Source: Candidatus Baldrarchaeota archaeon
GTDB lineage: Archaea > Asgardarchaeota > Baldrarchaeia > Baldrarchaeales > DXJG01
DNA length: 31,977 nucleotides
Reading direction: 5' to 3'
Assembly (NCBI GenBank): GCA_030587435.1
Contig: JAUQZC010000177.1
Span: 1-31,977, forward strand
A program made the position numbers and the translations under genes. Shown piece after piece: positions 8,265-17,179 of this stretch. Position 1 is the stretch's first letter, and each line of letters starts with the position of its first letter. The notes under the pieces are model-generated. The model was given only the letters and a program-made list of their open reading frames with translations, made no database searches and was not told where the DNA came from.

Positions 8265-8726
8265 GTGGCTGCAAGAACTATTTTCAACATAATTAAAGCG
8301 CTCGTAATATTGTTTGGTATAAGTGTTTCTGCTCTTTCAACTATAATGACATACGATGCTGCAAGCCTTAATATAGGTCTTAAAGATGCTGCAAGTTCTG
8401 TTGTATTTCACCCTGAACCGACAACGGTAGCAGTAACTGCGGAGATAACAATAGAACACAGAGGACTCCTATTTTCGTTTTCAAATATGAACGTTGTTGT
8501 ACATATTTATTCAGATGCTGTACCCGATGGGCCTGTTGCTTTGGATAAAGAAATTTTCACGATAAATCCTGGTGAAAGAAAAACTTTAACATTTGATTTT
8601 GAAATAGAACGTTCAATTTTTAACGTTACAAGTGAGTGGACCATTGTTATCAATGTTGACGGGGTTATGTCTCTCATGGACAAAAACTTCGTGTCTTTTA
8701 CTCTCAACTACACCGAAACGGTTTAG
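8265..8726 (+). CDS. Membrane-anchored extracytoplasmic beta-sandwich protein
   Basis: The 153-residue product has a basic start and one hydrophobic segment (IIKALVILFGISVSALSTI, about 9-27) acting as signal anchor. About 115 residues of alternating strands follow (VTAEITIEHRGLLFSFSNMN, PGERKTLTFDFEIER, WTIVINVDG). This is an immunoglobulin-like or CARDB-like beta-sandwich in character, probably outside the cell. No enzymatic motif is visible. GTG start with GGGAGGT 9 bases upstream. It is 12 bases before the next membrane protein, so they form a pair, lying downstream of the GTPase gene. Confidence 0.72.
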   Translation: MAARTIFNIIKALVILFGISVSALSTIMTYDAASLNIGLKDAASSVVFHPEPTTVAVTAEITIEHRGLLFSFSNMNVVVHIYSDAVPDGPVALDKEIFTINPGERKTLTFDFEIERSIFNVTSEWTIVINVDGVMSLMDKNFVSFTLNYTETV

Positions 8727-8738
8727 GAGGAGGAACAA

Positions 8739-9161
8739 ATGGGAGTTAAGAGCGGAATCATAAGATTTATATATTATTTCATCACTTGGGGCTATCTCCC
8801 AACGCTTGGAAATGATGTTGCAAAACATTATGGCATATACCTTTTGTTGTTTGACAAAGAAATGATTATGACGATAGGTTTCGTTGTAGCCGCATTAGCG
8901 GCTATTGAAAAAACTTTTGAAGACACTAAGCCAGCTATTAGCGGCGTTTCCGGAATACTTCGAAACATCGTAGTGCTTTGGTACTTTTTCAAATTTTTGG
9001 AAATGATTACTCTCATCCGGCTACCAGCTTTGAACGTTAGCATTAGCGTTTCCTACAATCTTATAAAAGATCTTATAGTAGCATCTATCCTCTTAACGAT
9101 CTTTAAACATGTAATACAAGTTGCATTTAGCAAATACCTAGTGAAGACACCTACGACATAA
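8739..9161 (+). CDS. Small multi-pass membrane protein
   Basis: The 140-residue protein has about three hydrophobic segments (GIYLLLFDKEMIMTIGFVVAALAAI region near 32-55, ILRNIVVLWYFFKFLEMITLI near 72-92, and DLIVASILLTIFKHVIQVAF near 111-130). No family is recognised. The ATG is preceded by AGGAGGA overlapping the end of the upstream gene region, showing translation within one operon. It may form a membrane complex with the upstream anchored protein. It is the last gene before a convergent terminator region shared with tldE. Confidence 0.75.
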   Translation: MGVKSGIIRFIYYFITWGYLPTLGNDVAKHYGIYLLLFDKEMIMTIGFVVAALAAIEKTFEDTKPAISGVSGILRNIVVLWYFFKFLEMITLIRLPALNVSISVSYNLIKDLIVASILLTIFKHVIQVAFSKYLVKTPTT

Positions 9162-9225
9162 AACGTACACTGCACCTCATTCCTAATCGTAAGATCCGTT
9201 AAAAATAGAAAAATCTAAGATAATG

Positions 9226-10575
9226 TTATTTCGTTGCTGTAGTTATTTTCACGTCTTTCACTGCAACGTACGGGGTTATTACTGGAGTTTCTATTTCCCA
9301 CCAGTGAACTTGCTCTACCTCCTTTGTAAACCCTGAAATACTGTTGAAAAGTTTTAGAATATTATCTGAGACTCTGATTCCTCGAATTGCACTTTTTATT
9401 TCGCCGTTTTCAATTAGAAATATTCCGTCACGGGGTATCGTTGAGAAGTCTCCAGTTCTATAGTTTTGGAACCGCGTATACCATGTGTTTTCAATTAGGA
9501 TACCGTTTTTTACATCTTCTAACAGTTCATTAAATGTGCGGTTTCCAGGTTCAAACATAATATTCCACGCGTGAGGTACTATCCAACCAGCATTCCCGGT
9601 GGTTTTTGTCTTAAATTTCTTGGCAGTTTTTACATTATGTAGAAAAGTTTCTACGACGCCGTTCTTTACAAGTTCATTTCGCCTTGTAGGAACTCCTTCA
9701 TCATCAAATGGACGAGAATTATAACCATTAGGTAGATGTGGATCATCCACTATTGTAACCTCTTCGGGCGCTACCTGCTGGTTTAACTTATCTGCTAGAG
9801 GGCTTAAACCACTTTCTACATAAAATGCTGAAAAAGCCATGGATGCAAAGTCGAGAAGATTCGCAAAACTATATGGACCAAATATAACATTATATGTTCC
9901 AGGTTTACCTGAGGCTGGGTTTAAAGACATTTTTGAAGTCTCACCAGCCTTTTCACCTGCTTTCGACGGATTAAATTTACCTAGGGTGCGGGACACTGAA
10001 AGACCCATTCCCTGTGCTACTCCTTCATCATCAGCAAAAGACCTTACAGTTATTTCGATTCTTGTTCCTTTATCCTTGGCTTCCACATTTCTAGATGTAA
10101 CAAGTACTGTTTCATTATATTCTGAGTAAAGTGTGCCAGCTACTCGTTTTCCTCCAGCATTTAAAGCAGAGTTTATCGCTTCTTCAGCGAAGTCTACTAT
10201 TTCCTCTCCAAGTTGATCAATTTTTGGATCATAAGTATCAGAGAGACTTTTATAGGTGAACGGCCCCTCTGGCAACTTTTCGTAGCCTTCAACTTCTCTT
10301 GTTATTTTTATTACGTGTAAGAGCTTGTTTAAGTTTTCTTTAAGCGAATTTTTCTCCATGTTCGTTACTTCGCACATCGCAATTCTCCTGTCCTTAGCCA
10401 CGTACACTTTAATTGCAATATCATCCCAGGTTTTTGTTACTGTTATTTGATTGTTAGAAAATCTTACCTGTCTCTTCACTGTTTTATTAACGAGCGTGGC
10501 TATTTCATCAACGCCTAGTTTAAGCCCTTCCTTGACAATAAAATTAGCTAAATCGTAAATATCTACTTCTACCAT
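9226..10575 (-). CDS. pmbA: TldE/PmbA-type subunit of the TldD-TldE protease
   Basis: The 449-residue protein has the PmbA/TldE layout: an N-terminal domain with VKRQVRFSNNQI near 30, then the C-terminal beta-rich domain with LADKLNQQVAPEEVTIVDDPHLPNGYNSRPFDDEGVPTRR pattern and GNAGW near 325. It lacks the HExxxH motif, as expected of the non-catalytic partner. TldD and TldE form a heterodimer that degrades or trims unfolded and modified peptides in the cytoplasm. Its Shine-Dalgarno GGAGGT is embedded in the last codons of tldD and the spacer is 3 bases, so translation is coupled. Confidence 0.92.
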   Translation of the reverse strand: MVEVDIYDLANFIVKEGLKLGVDEIATLVNKTVKRQVRFSNNQITVTKTWDDIAIKVYVAKDRRIAMCEVTNMEKNSLKENLNKLLHVIKITREVEGYEKLPEGPFTYKSLSDTYDPKIDQLGEEIVDFAEEAINSALNAGGKRVAGTLYSEYNETVLVTSRNVEAKDKGTRIEITVRSFADDEGVAQGMGLSVSRTLGKFNPSKAGEKAGETSKMSLNPASGKPGTYNVIFGPYSFANLLDFASMAFSAFYVESGLSPLADKLNQQVAPEEVTIVDDPHLPNGYNSRPFDDEGVPTRRNELVKNGVVETFLHNVKTAKKFKTKTTGNAGWIVPHAWNIMFEPGNRTFNELLEDVKNGILIENTWYTRFQNYRTGDFSTIPRDGIFLIENGEIKSAIRGIRVSDNILKLFNSISGFTKEVEQVHWWEIETPVITPYVAVKDVKITTATK

Positions 10576-10578
10576 TTA

Positions 10579-12024
10579 TTAACCTCCAAGTCTAATTTTT
10601 CTTAACCTTGCGGGTGGGCCTCCATGCCATACTGGTGCTCCTTGACCTGGATCTCCTTTACCGCATATGGCTGCTTCAAACTCCATTAGTTCGGCTTTTC
10701 CTATGGCATCGATACTGCTCCAGAAGGCTGGAGTTGTTATTTCAAGAATAGGGTTTTTTACAAGATGTTTTATTTCACCTTTTTCGATTAAATAGGCTTC
10801 CTTACCTATGTATCTTTGATTAAATCTACGGTCATCTATGTTCCATTCACCAAAGGTTTTCATATATATGCCCAACTTTATGTCCTCTATAAGTTCCTCG
10901 AAGGAATAGTCTCCTGGCTCAAGATAGGTGTTCGCCATTCTTACGATAGGTTCACGATTATAGCCTATAGCTCTTGCAGCAGCATTACTTTGAACTCCAA
11001 ACTCACCTGCAGTTTCCCTATTATGTAAAAACTCGTTAATAACTCCATTTTTGATGAGATATCTCTTCCTAGCTGGTACTCCTTCATCATCATACCTATA
11101 ATATCCGTAGGAATAAGGGATTGTCGGGTCGTCGACTACATTTACTATTTCACTGCCGATTTTTTGACCTAGCATCTCTTTTTTAACAAAACTTTCTCCT
11201 GCCTGTGCTGCTTCTCTCCCCAAAATTCTGTCTGCCTCATACGGGTGCCCTACAGATTCATGACAAGCTATACCAACGATTTGAGGCCCTAAAACTATAT
11301 CGATTTCCTCTGCTACAGGTTTTTTTGCTTCTCTCAATATTTTAACTAAAATTTCTGTGAGTTCTGCACATTTTTTAGGTAAATTCCATTCTTCCAGTAC
11401 TTCAAATCCTTTTGTAGCTCCCACGTCTATATATTGCTGCTCAAAACCTCCTGAAGAAGGTTCGACAACAGTTATTACCGCAAAACCTGAAACCCCTACG
11501 ATTTCCCCCCTGACCTTAGTTCCTTCACTATTTACATAGTACTTGTAGATATAAGTGTCGCTTAACTGTATGAGCCTGCCGGGAACCATTGCCTTCAAAC
11601 GCTTTCCTGTTTCAAGAATACTTTTATCAACATCTAGAAGTGCTTCCAACTTTTCTTCAGGAGATATATCTAATGGATTTTGTTTAAATATTGTTCTCCA
11701 CGATCCCATTATGGTTTTTTCCTCTGAAAGGACAATAGGTTTCTTTCTAGTTTTTGAAGATTTTTTTGCCATTTTTACGGCTTCTTCAACTTTTTCCTTT
11801 ACAAGTTCCTTTGAAAAACGATTTAGACTTGTGAAGCTCATGCCTCCATCAACTAAAACTCTTATGCCGATACCAAAAAAAGATTCTATTCCAGATACCT
11901 CTGGTACACCGTTTTTTAACAGAAAAACATTGCTTAAAGTTTTTTGAAGCCTAGCTTCGACATAATCAGCGCCAAGCTTTTCACCCATCTCAACTGCATA
12001 TTCAACTAAATCCTCATGTTCCAA
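10579..12024 (-). CDS. tldD: TldD metalloprotease, catalytic subunit
   Basis: The catalytic partner of TldE, 481 residues with the start chosen here. HESVGH (the HExxxH zinc motif) is at 255-260, followed by PYEADRILGREA. VVDDPTIPYSYGYYRYDDEGVPARKR and an FLHNRETA segment are hallmarks of the family, and a C-terminal Cys lies in AAICGKGDPGQG. I start at TTG 12024 because GGGAGGA ends 6 bases before it; the longer form from 12054 would place this site inside the gene. It is the first gene of the tldD-tldE operon. In bacteria the pair matures modified peptides; no precursor peptide is visible beside it here. Confidence 0.93.
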   Translation of the reverse strand: MEHEDLVEYAVEMGEKLGADYVEARLQKTLSNVFLLKNGVPEVSGIESFFGIGIRVLVDGGMSFTSLNRFSKELVKEKVEEAVKMAKKSSKTRKKPIVLSEEKTIMGSWRTIFKQNPLDISPEEKLEALLDVDKSILETGKRLKAMVPGRLIQLSDTYIYKYYVNSEGTKVRGEIVGVSGFAVITVVEPSSGGFEQQYIDVGATKGFEVLEEWNLPKKCAELTEILVKILREAKKPVAEEIDIVLGPQIVGIACHESVGHPYEADRILGREAAQAGESFVKKEMLGQKIGSEIVNVVDDPTIPYSYGYYRYDDEGVPARKRYLIKNGVINEFLHNRETAGEFGVQSNAAARAIGYNREPIVRMANTYLEPGDYSFEELIEDIKLGIYMKTFGEWNIDDRRFNQRYIGKEAYLIEKGEIKHLVKNPILEITTPAFWSSIDAIGKAELMEFEAAICGKGDPGQGAPVWHGGPPARLRKIRLGG

Positions 12025-12054
12025 GAACAGTCCTCCCTCAAAAATTAACATCAC

Positions 12055-12727
12055 AATCTCGTAGCAGTTGTTAAGTTAAGTAATGTGAACAGTATATTTT
12101 AAATTTTGGTTAAACAAGGTTTTAAATCAAATAAACTTGCTTTACATGAGCAGAATTTTACATAATGACAACCATAAACAACATTTGAAAGAATTACAGC
12201 AACACAAGCTTTGTAATACGAAAGTAAAAAATTGATATAACCCACAAAGCCATGTCATACTAAAGTCCCTAACAAAGAAAAATGTTTGATTTCTGCTTAT
12301 AAGTCTAGTTATGTCTTCTAAAATTTTGGTACCATTTTAAAACCTATAAGATAACAAAACGACGATAATGAAAATTTGGTGGAAGAAAAACATTCAATCC
12401 ACAATATGATGGCCAGTAGTTATTGGGGTTCAAACAGCACTTAGAATCGAGCAGTTATCATCCACCATAAAATAACCGTAAAGACGCATCCACGACGTGT
12501 AATTCTTTTACTGATTTTAGAGCATTGAGAAATTTTTCAACATCGATTTACTATTTGAATATGCGCCACTAATAGTATTGGTAGCCCAAATCACTCTATT
12601 TCCATTCCATCAACGGTAGGCTAAAAACGTTAAATTAGAATTTAGTTAGATTTAGATATGTCTCTATTCGGCTGAGTTAAGTATAAATGGGATACCAGCT
12701 ATTGTTAAATTTTGAAGGTGATTTTAG
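12055..12727. other. 673-base intergenic region without a convincing gene
   Basis: Both strands are broken by many stops. A GGGGTTCAAAC sequence near 12424 resembles a tRNA T-loop but has no matching stem. Promoters for tldD (minus) and the zinc-ribbon gene (plus) must lie at the two ends; GTTAAGTATAAATGGG near 12674-12689 is a TATA-like candidate for the latter. The middle is probably degraded sequence. I see no repeat, RNA gene or recognisable protein remnant. Confidence 0.5.
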
Positions 12728-13012
12728 TTGGCTGAGTGTCCAGTGTGTGGTAATCCGATTCCATTCCAGAAATATGTATTATTAACTAATTGGAGTACGA
12801 TTACTTGCCCTAAATGTGGCAGCCGTCTTAAAGCTAATCGAAAGATTAACTCTCTCATCGGAGGTATTGGAGGGGGTACAGGAGCCATAATAGGTACATG
12901 GCTCATTAGAACTTTTTCTCTTTATGCATGGATTTCTTTAATAACTTGGATTACAGCTGTTATCCTAGCTATGAGGCTCCTAACAAAACTGGAGTTAGCT
13001 GAGACCACGTGA
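12728..13012 (+). CDS. Small zinc-ribbon membrane protein
   Basis: The 94-residue product begins with a zinc ribbon, CPVC at 4-7 and CPKC near 33-36, followed by two hydrophobic helices (about 44-60, Gly-rich, and 66-86). The ribbon should face the cytoplasm and the protein be anchored by the two helices. This two-part layout is frequent in archaea and its role is unknown. TTG start with GAAGGTGA about 8 bases upstream and a TATA-like box about 50 bases upstream. It is monocistronic, between two minus-strand genes. Confidence 0.75.
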   Translation: MAECPVCGNPIPFQKYVLLTNWSTITCPKCGSRLKANRKINSLIGGIGGGTGAIIGTWLIRTFSLYAWISLITWITAVILAMRLLTKLELAETT

Positions 13013-13140
13013 AATGTAATGTACCTGCACAAAGATTACGGAGCTAATATATCTGGTAGGAGAAAACGCAAACTTAAAACTAAGTAATGATTGTGGGTTC
13101 AGATAGTTGACGCCGAAATCGTGATGTAATTCATTGTTCA

Positions 13141-13731
13141 CTATTGTTTTGTTGGTTTGAATATTGGTGCTTTTCTGTCGAAGAATGGGTTTTTCCCTAG
13201 TGACGCTAATGGTATTGCCATCACTACGTCGCTTTCAAGGTATTTTAGTTTTCTTGCTGCGGTTCCTGCTCTGAACATTATTCTGTTGTCCACGTTTAGT
13301 AGGCTTGCTGTTCTCACTGCTGATCCTATTGCTATTCCTAGGTCTAAAATTTTGAACATGCAGTTTGGTCCTTTAAAGTGTTCATAGTCTTTTCTCTCAG
13401 CGTTTTTGAATTCTTTACATGTTTCGAAGCCACATGCGCCGCAGTTTATCCATAGGGGGTTTCCGCCATTAACTCCTATTAGGAGTACTGCCTGGGCCTT
13501 TTTTACGCTTTCTGCATCTCTTTTAAAGAATATATCGTTTTTTTCTTCAGCTATTTCGAGCATTTTCTCTACTAATGCGTCTTTTTCAGCTCCGTAGACT
13601 AGTGCTATTTCTATGTCGTCTATTCCAGCTGATTTGGGTGCAGTTCTAGCACTATTTACCATAAGTTTTGCAGCCTCAATAACGGCTTCTGCTTCAAAAC
13701 CTTTACCTTTAATAACTGGTATATTAGCCAC
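13141..13731 (-). CDS. DUF2148 ferredoxin-like domain protein
   Basis: The 196-residue protein matches the DUF2148 family of archaeal and anaerobic bacterial proteins. AAKLMVNSARTAPKSAG comes near residue 20, a nitroreductase-like sequence. A Cys cluster follows, with Cys in NCGACGFETCKEF near 97-106 and GPNCMF near 123, that should bind a [4Fe-4S] cluster. The C-terminal half with IGSAVRTASLLNVDNRIMF is typical too. Function is unknown, presumably redox. The GTG start abuts the GGGAG site with no spacer, so a slightly later start cannot be excluded. Confidence 0.88.
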   Translation of the reverse strand: MANIPVIKGKGFEAEAVIEAAKLMVNSARTAPKSAGIDDIEIALVYGAEKDALVEKMLEIAEEKNDIFFKRDAESVKKAQAVLLIGVNGGNPLWINCGACGFETCKEFKNAERKDYEHFKGPNCMFKILDLGIAIGSAVRTASLLNVDNRIMFRAGTAARKLKYLESDVVMAIPLASLGKNPFFDRKAPIFKPTKQ

Positions 13732-13917
13732 CTCCCAACCGATTGGAACAAATAAGTTGAAAAAAGTAGGTTGTTAAAGTATAAATTTCTTTGGTAAAAT
13801 GGGGGTTTGTTTGAGACATCAGGTTTATTGCTGATTAAGTTTTAAATACCTCAAAAGATTTCAAGTATTATTGTAGTTGTTAAGCTAATCAACTTGGTTA
13901 GGATGTGAGATTTAAAG

Positions 13918-14832
13918 GTGGTAAATTCAGAAGACACTAATAGTTCTATTCATATCTATTCGAGGTTTTTTGACAAAATTATGAAAGGTCGCTTTGTTTT
14001 TACGTTTGAGGTTAGTTGTTTAAAAGGTTTTACTATTAGAAGTATTTTAAAGAAAGTCGAAAAAAATAAAAAGTTTTTTGATGCTTTTGTTGTTCCAGAT
14101 AATCCTTTTGCAAAAGTTTTTCCTCATCCATTAGCCTTATGTGACAAGATTCAGAAAGAAAGTGGTGCAGAAACTGTTATGACTATTTGTTGCCGAGATA
14201 AAAATAGGCTTGCTATTCAATCAGAGGTTTTGGGGGCTGAATTACTGAATATTCGCAATATAGTTGTTGTGACTGGTGACCCGCTTTCGGAAAGCGATGG
14301 AATTAAAAATGTTTTTGATGTAAATTCTATTCAGGCTATAAAAATGATTAAAAATATGACTGTTCAAGGAAATATTTCAAATGAATTGGAGATAGGAGAG
14401 AGATTAAAGCTGCATGTGGGCGCCGTGGTTAATTTATCTGGTAGGAACTTGGAAGAGGAGGTTGAAAGATTTTTCATGAAGGTTGATGCAGGCGCAGAAT
14501 ACGCTTTTACCCAAATTGTTTTTAATCCAGATTTACTAGTAGAATTTAAGGATAATGTGGGTAAAATTCCAATCCCAATTATTGTAAGCATTTACCCGGT
14601 TATATCTTGGGAGCAAATATGTTTCTTAACATCTTTTTCAAGTTTTGAAATTCCTCTTCAAACGATTGCATATTTTAGGCAAAAGAAGAGAGATGTCGAT
14701 ATGGGGGTTAAAGAAGCTTTGAACGTTGCTTTTAAGGCGAAAGAACTCGGCTTTAATGGGGTACATATTGTTTGCAAAAATGTTAATCTTACGGTAAAAC
14801 TTGTTAAGAGGTTAAAGGAGGAGGTTAGCTAG
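13918..14832 (+). CDS. MetF-like methylene-tetrahydrofolate/methanopterin reductase
   Basis: The 304-residue protein has the MetF TIM-barrel pattern: FVFTFEVSC near 22, AETVMTICCRDKNR near 82, NIVVVTGDPLSESDG near 113, GAVVNLSG near 165 and AGAEYAFTQIVFNPD near 186. It should reduce the methylene group on tetrahydrofolate or tetrahydromethanopterin to methyl using a flavin. There is no MetV-type or other extra domain, so the electron donor is unknown. The gene directly abuts the methionine synthase gene and ends with its ribosome-binding site (AAAGGAGGAGG). GTG start; no strong Shine-Dalgarno before it apart from AGGATGTGAG, so the ATG at 13981 is an alternative. Confidence 0.82.
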   Translation: MVNSEDTNSSIHIYSRFFDKIMKGRFVFTFEVSCLKGFTIRSILKKVEKNKKFFDAFVVPDNPFAKVFPHPLALCDKIQKESGAETVMTICCRDKNRLAIQSEVLGAELLNIRNIVVVTGDPLSESDGIKNVFDVNSIQAIKMIKNMTVQGNISNELEIGERLKLHVGAVVNLSGRNLEEEVERFFMKVDAGAEYAFTQIVFNPDLLVEFKDNVGKIPIPIIVSIYPVISWEQICFLTSFSSFEIPLQTIAYFRQKKRDVDMGVKEALNVAFKAKELGFNGVHIVCKNVNLTVKLVKRLKEEVS

Positions 14833-15747
14833 GTGAAACTTCTTACAACCGTTATAGGAAGTTATCCCGCAAAACCGAAAGAAGGAGACGTAGATCCCTT
14901 TTTACACGCTATCAAAATTGCTGTGGACGATCAGCTTGAAGCCGGTGTCGATCTTATTTCCGATGGGCAAACAAGGTACGACATGATAAGATATTTCACG
15001 CTGCATCTGCCTGGCTTTGAAGTCAAAGGTGAAAAAAGCTACATTATTAACAGAATACTACCCTCAGAAGAACCGTTTCTGATCAATGACATAAAGTGGG
15101 TTAAAAGCTACGTGGGAGAAAGAGCCAAGATTAAAGGTATATTAACTGGACCTATAACCCTTGTCTTTTCAACATCAATTGGGAAGACTTCTCCTTACTC
15201 TGGTTATAGAGATGAAAAATTGTACATGGATGTTGCTGAAGCACTTGCCGTAGAAGCTGAAAGACTCGAAAAAGCCGGTGTGGATGCTATACAAATAGAT
15301 GAACCCATGTATTCGGTTACTCCTTTCCCCACAGATCTAGCTAAAAAAGCTGTTGAGAGAATAGCTTTAAGCGTCAAGGTTCCAGTTGCTTTACATGTAT
15401 GTGGAAACATAAAGAAAATTTTTAATACTCTTTTAGATTTTGAGGGAGTGAGTATTTTGAGCCATGCTTTTGCAGCTTACCCCGAAAACTTTGAAGTAGT
15501 GTCAAGGGCAAGGCTTGAAGACCACGGTAAAAAACTCGGGATCGGGTGTGTTAGAACCGATGTAAACAGGGTTGAAGACTTTGAGCACATCCTAAGAATA
15601 TTAAGAAAAGCCGTAGTGAAACTTGGAATAGAAAACATAGTTGTCCACCCTGACTGTGGGCTGAGAATATTGGATAGAGAAGTTGCAAAAGAAAAGCTAA
15701 AACTCATGGTTAAAGCAGCGAGACGGATAGCGGAGGAAGAACTTTGA
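14833..15747 (+). CDS. Short core-type cobalamin-independent-fold methionine synthase (MetE C-terminal domain)
   Basis: The 304-residue protein is the catalytic MetE barrel alone, without the N-terminal folate domain of bacterial MetE. It has TTVIGSYPAKP at 5-15, DGQTRYDMI near 45, GPITLVFSTS near 101, AIQIDEPMYS near 150, and zinc ligands in LHVCGN (His and Cys near 190) and HPDCGLR near 276. Such short archaeal synthases transfer a methyl group to homocysteine, taking it from a methyl-corrinoid rather than from polyglutamylated folate. GTG start directly after the metF-like stop, and it overlaps mtrH by 4 bases, so all three are translationally coupled. This makes a methyl-transfer route to methionine likely. 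Confidence 0.88.
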   Translation: MKLLTTVIGSYPAKPKEGDVDPFLHAIKIAVDDQLEAGVDLISDGQTRYDMIRYFTLHLPGFEVKGEKSYIINRILPSEEPFLINDIKWVKSYVGERAKIKGILTGPITLVFSTSIGKTSPYSGYRDEKLYMDVAEALAVEAERLEKAGVDAIQIDEPMYSVTPFPTDLAKKAVERIALSVKVPVALHVCGNIKKIFNTLLDFEGVSILSHAFAAYPENFEVVSRARLEDHGKKLGIGCVRTDVNRVEDFEHILRILRKAVVKLGIENIVVHPDCGLRILDREVAKEKLKLMVKAARRIAEEEL

Positions 15748-16670
15748 TTCAAAAGTTTCCAGTTGAACAGAAGGTTTATGAAATAGGTGGAGTAAAGTTT
15801 GGAGGCCAACCTGGAGAATATCCACCTGTATTGATTGGAAGCATATTTTTTAAAGGTCACAAAATAGTTTTTGACTCCAAAAAAGGAGTATTTGATAAAG
15901 CTAAAGCTAAAAAGTTAGTTGAAAATCAAGAGAAATGTTCCAGCGAAACGGGTTGCCCTCACGCTGTTGACGTTATTGCTGAAACACCGGAAGCTATGAA
16001 AAACTACCTATCTTTTATATTTGAGATAACTGATGCACCTATTTTAGTTGATTCCCCGGATTTTAACACTATAATTGAAGGTTGTAGGTTTGCGATAGAA
16101 ATAGGGGAAAAGGACAGAATCATCTACAATTCTTTAGGTCCGCGAGTAAAAGAGGAAGAACTCAAAGAAATACAAGATCTTGGCATTAATGCAGCCGTTT
16201 TGCTTGCTTTAAACACTTCAAATCCTTTTCCAGACGGTACACTTAAAATACTTGAGGAAACATTACTTCCAAAAGTTGCAAAAGCTGGAATCACTAAGCC
16301 ATTAATAGATACTCCCATTTTGGATCTTTTAACTACTTCACTTGCGATAAAAGCTATAGATAAGGTGAAGAGCAAACTGGGTCTTCCATGTGGCTGTGCT
16401 CCATGTAACGCCTCTTTTACATCACGTAAAATTTGGCCCTTCAAACGTGGCTCCTTTAGAACTTTTCACACAGCTATAATAACAGCAATTCAGTTATCTG
16501 GAGCAAACTTCATTATATATGGTCCAATTAGATATGCTCCCTACGTGTTCCCCGCATGTGCTGCAATAGAATCTCTAATAAGCTATGGATTAAGATTTGA
16601 AGGAATAAAGACAAAAACCGATATTCACCCATTAAAAATATTCGTCCAAAAACTCAGAAAAAGAATTTGA
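15744..16670 (+). CDS. mtrH: MtrH: tetrahydromethanopterin S-methyltransferase subunit H homologue
   Basis: The 308-residue barrel protein has the MtrH signature run of GGVKFGGQPGEYPPVLIGSI near 15-34, GHKIVFD, VDVIAETPEAM near 75, TDAPILVDS near 93 and IIYNSLGP near 126. In methanogens MtrH moves the methyl group between methyl-tetrahydromethanopterin and the corrinoid of MtrA. No mtrA-G genes are present here, so it is an orphan MtrH, a known situation in archaea without methanogenesis. TTG start with GGAGGAAGA upstream, overlapping the methionine synthase by 4 bases. With its partners it would hand methyl groups to a separate corrinoid protein that then feeds methionine synthase (inference). 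Confidence 0.93.
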   Translation: MIQKFPVEQKVYEIGGVKFGGQPGEYPPVLIGSIFFKGHKIVFDSKKGVFDKAKAKKLVENQEKCSSETGCPHAVDVIAETPEAMKNYLSFIFEITDAPILVDSPDFNTIIEGCRFAIEIGEKDRIIYNSLGPRVKEEELKEIQDLGINAAVLLALNTSNPFPDGTLKILEETLLPKVAKAGITKPLIDTPILDLLTTSLAIKAIDKVKSKLGLPCGCAPCNASFTSRKIWPFKRGSFRTFHTAIITAIQLSGANFIIYGPIRYAPYVFPACAAIESLISYGLRFEGIKTKTDIHPLKIFVQKLRKRI

Positions 16671-16709
16671 ATTCGTGGTTACCGCATAAACAGTTACTTA
16701 GCCTTGTCT

Positions 16710-17075
16710 TTAATTATTTTTCTGAATAGCTCTTTCAATTTTCCCAGATTTATAAGGTGCTGTTTCATTTGATGGCATGTTTAAGCATCCCCTAAAATAT
16801 AGGTATAATAAGTAAACTATAAGCAAAGGAAGCTCGTAGAAAACAATGGGAGACCAGTCGAAAACTACTATTTCCATAAAACTGTCCTCTTCAGGATTAA
16901 CATCGAGAGGTTGAAAGGATTCATGTAGTATCCGATTGTTTTTCATGAAAGCGTAGTATTCAAACCAAACTTGTAAAAAGGCATGCTTTATTGGGGCGAA
17001 AGCATAAAATAATTCGTTTCTAAATTCTTTAAGATCGCTGTAAGATAACATAGCCATTAAATATTGCAATTTCAA
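16710..17075 (-). CDS. Uncharacterised protein, doubtful gene
   Basis: The open frame (121 codons, from TTG 17075) would encode an acidic and aromatic-rich protein with one hydrophobic segment near residues 76-94 (PIVFYELPLLIVYLLYLYF). No ribosome-binding site precedes the TTG, and in-frame ATG codons follow at 7 and 9. It lies alone on the minus strand between convergent and divergent neighbours. It has no known family, so it may be a remnant or a chance frame. Confidence 0.35.
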   Translation of the reverse strand: MKLQYLMAMLSYSDLKEFRNELFYAFAPIKHAFLQVWFEYYAFMKNNRILHESFQPLDVNPEEDSFMEIVVFDWSPIVFYELPLLIVYLLYLYFRGCLNMPSNETAPYKSGKIERAIQKNN

Positions 17076-17179
17076 TGGAACGAAAATCTACGAGATTACG
17101 ATCAACAGAGAATTTTATTAATAAGGAATGAAAATTACGAATGAGAAACCTGTTTAAGTTATGAGGTGGAGGTTTTAAT

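Noticed and set aside
12415..12445. tRNA T-loop-like GGGGTTCAAAC
   Set aside because: The bases on each side do not form the 5-bp T-stem, and no acceptor or anticodon arm is present.
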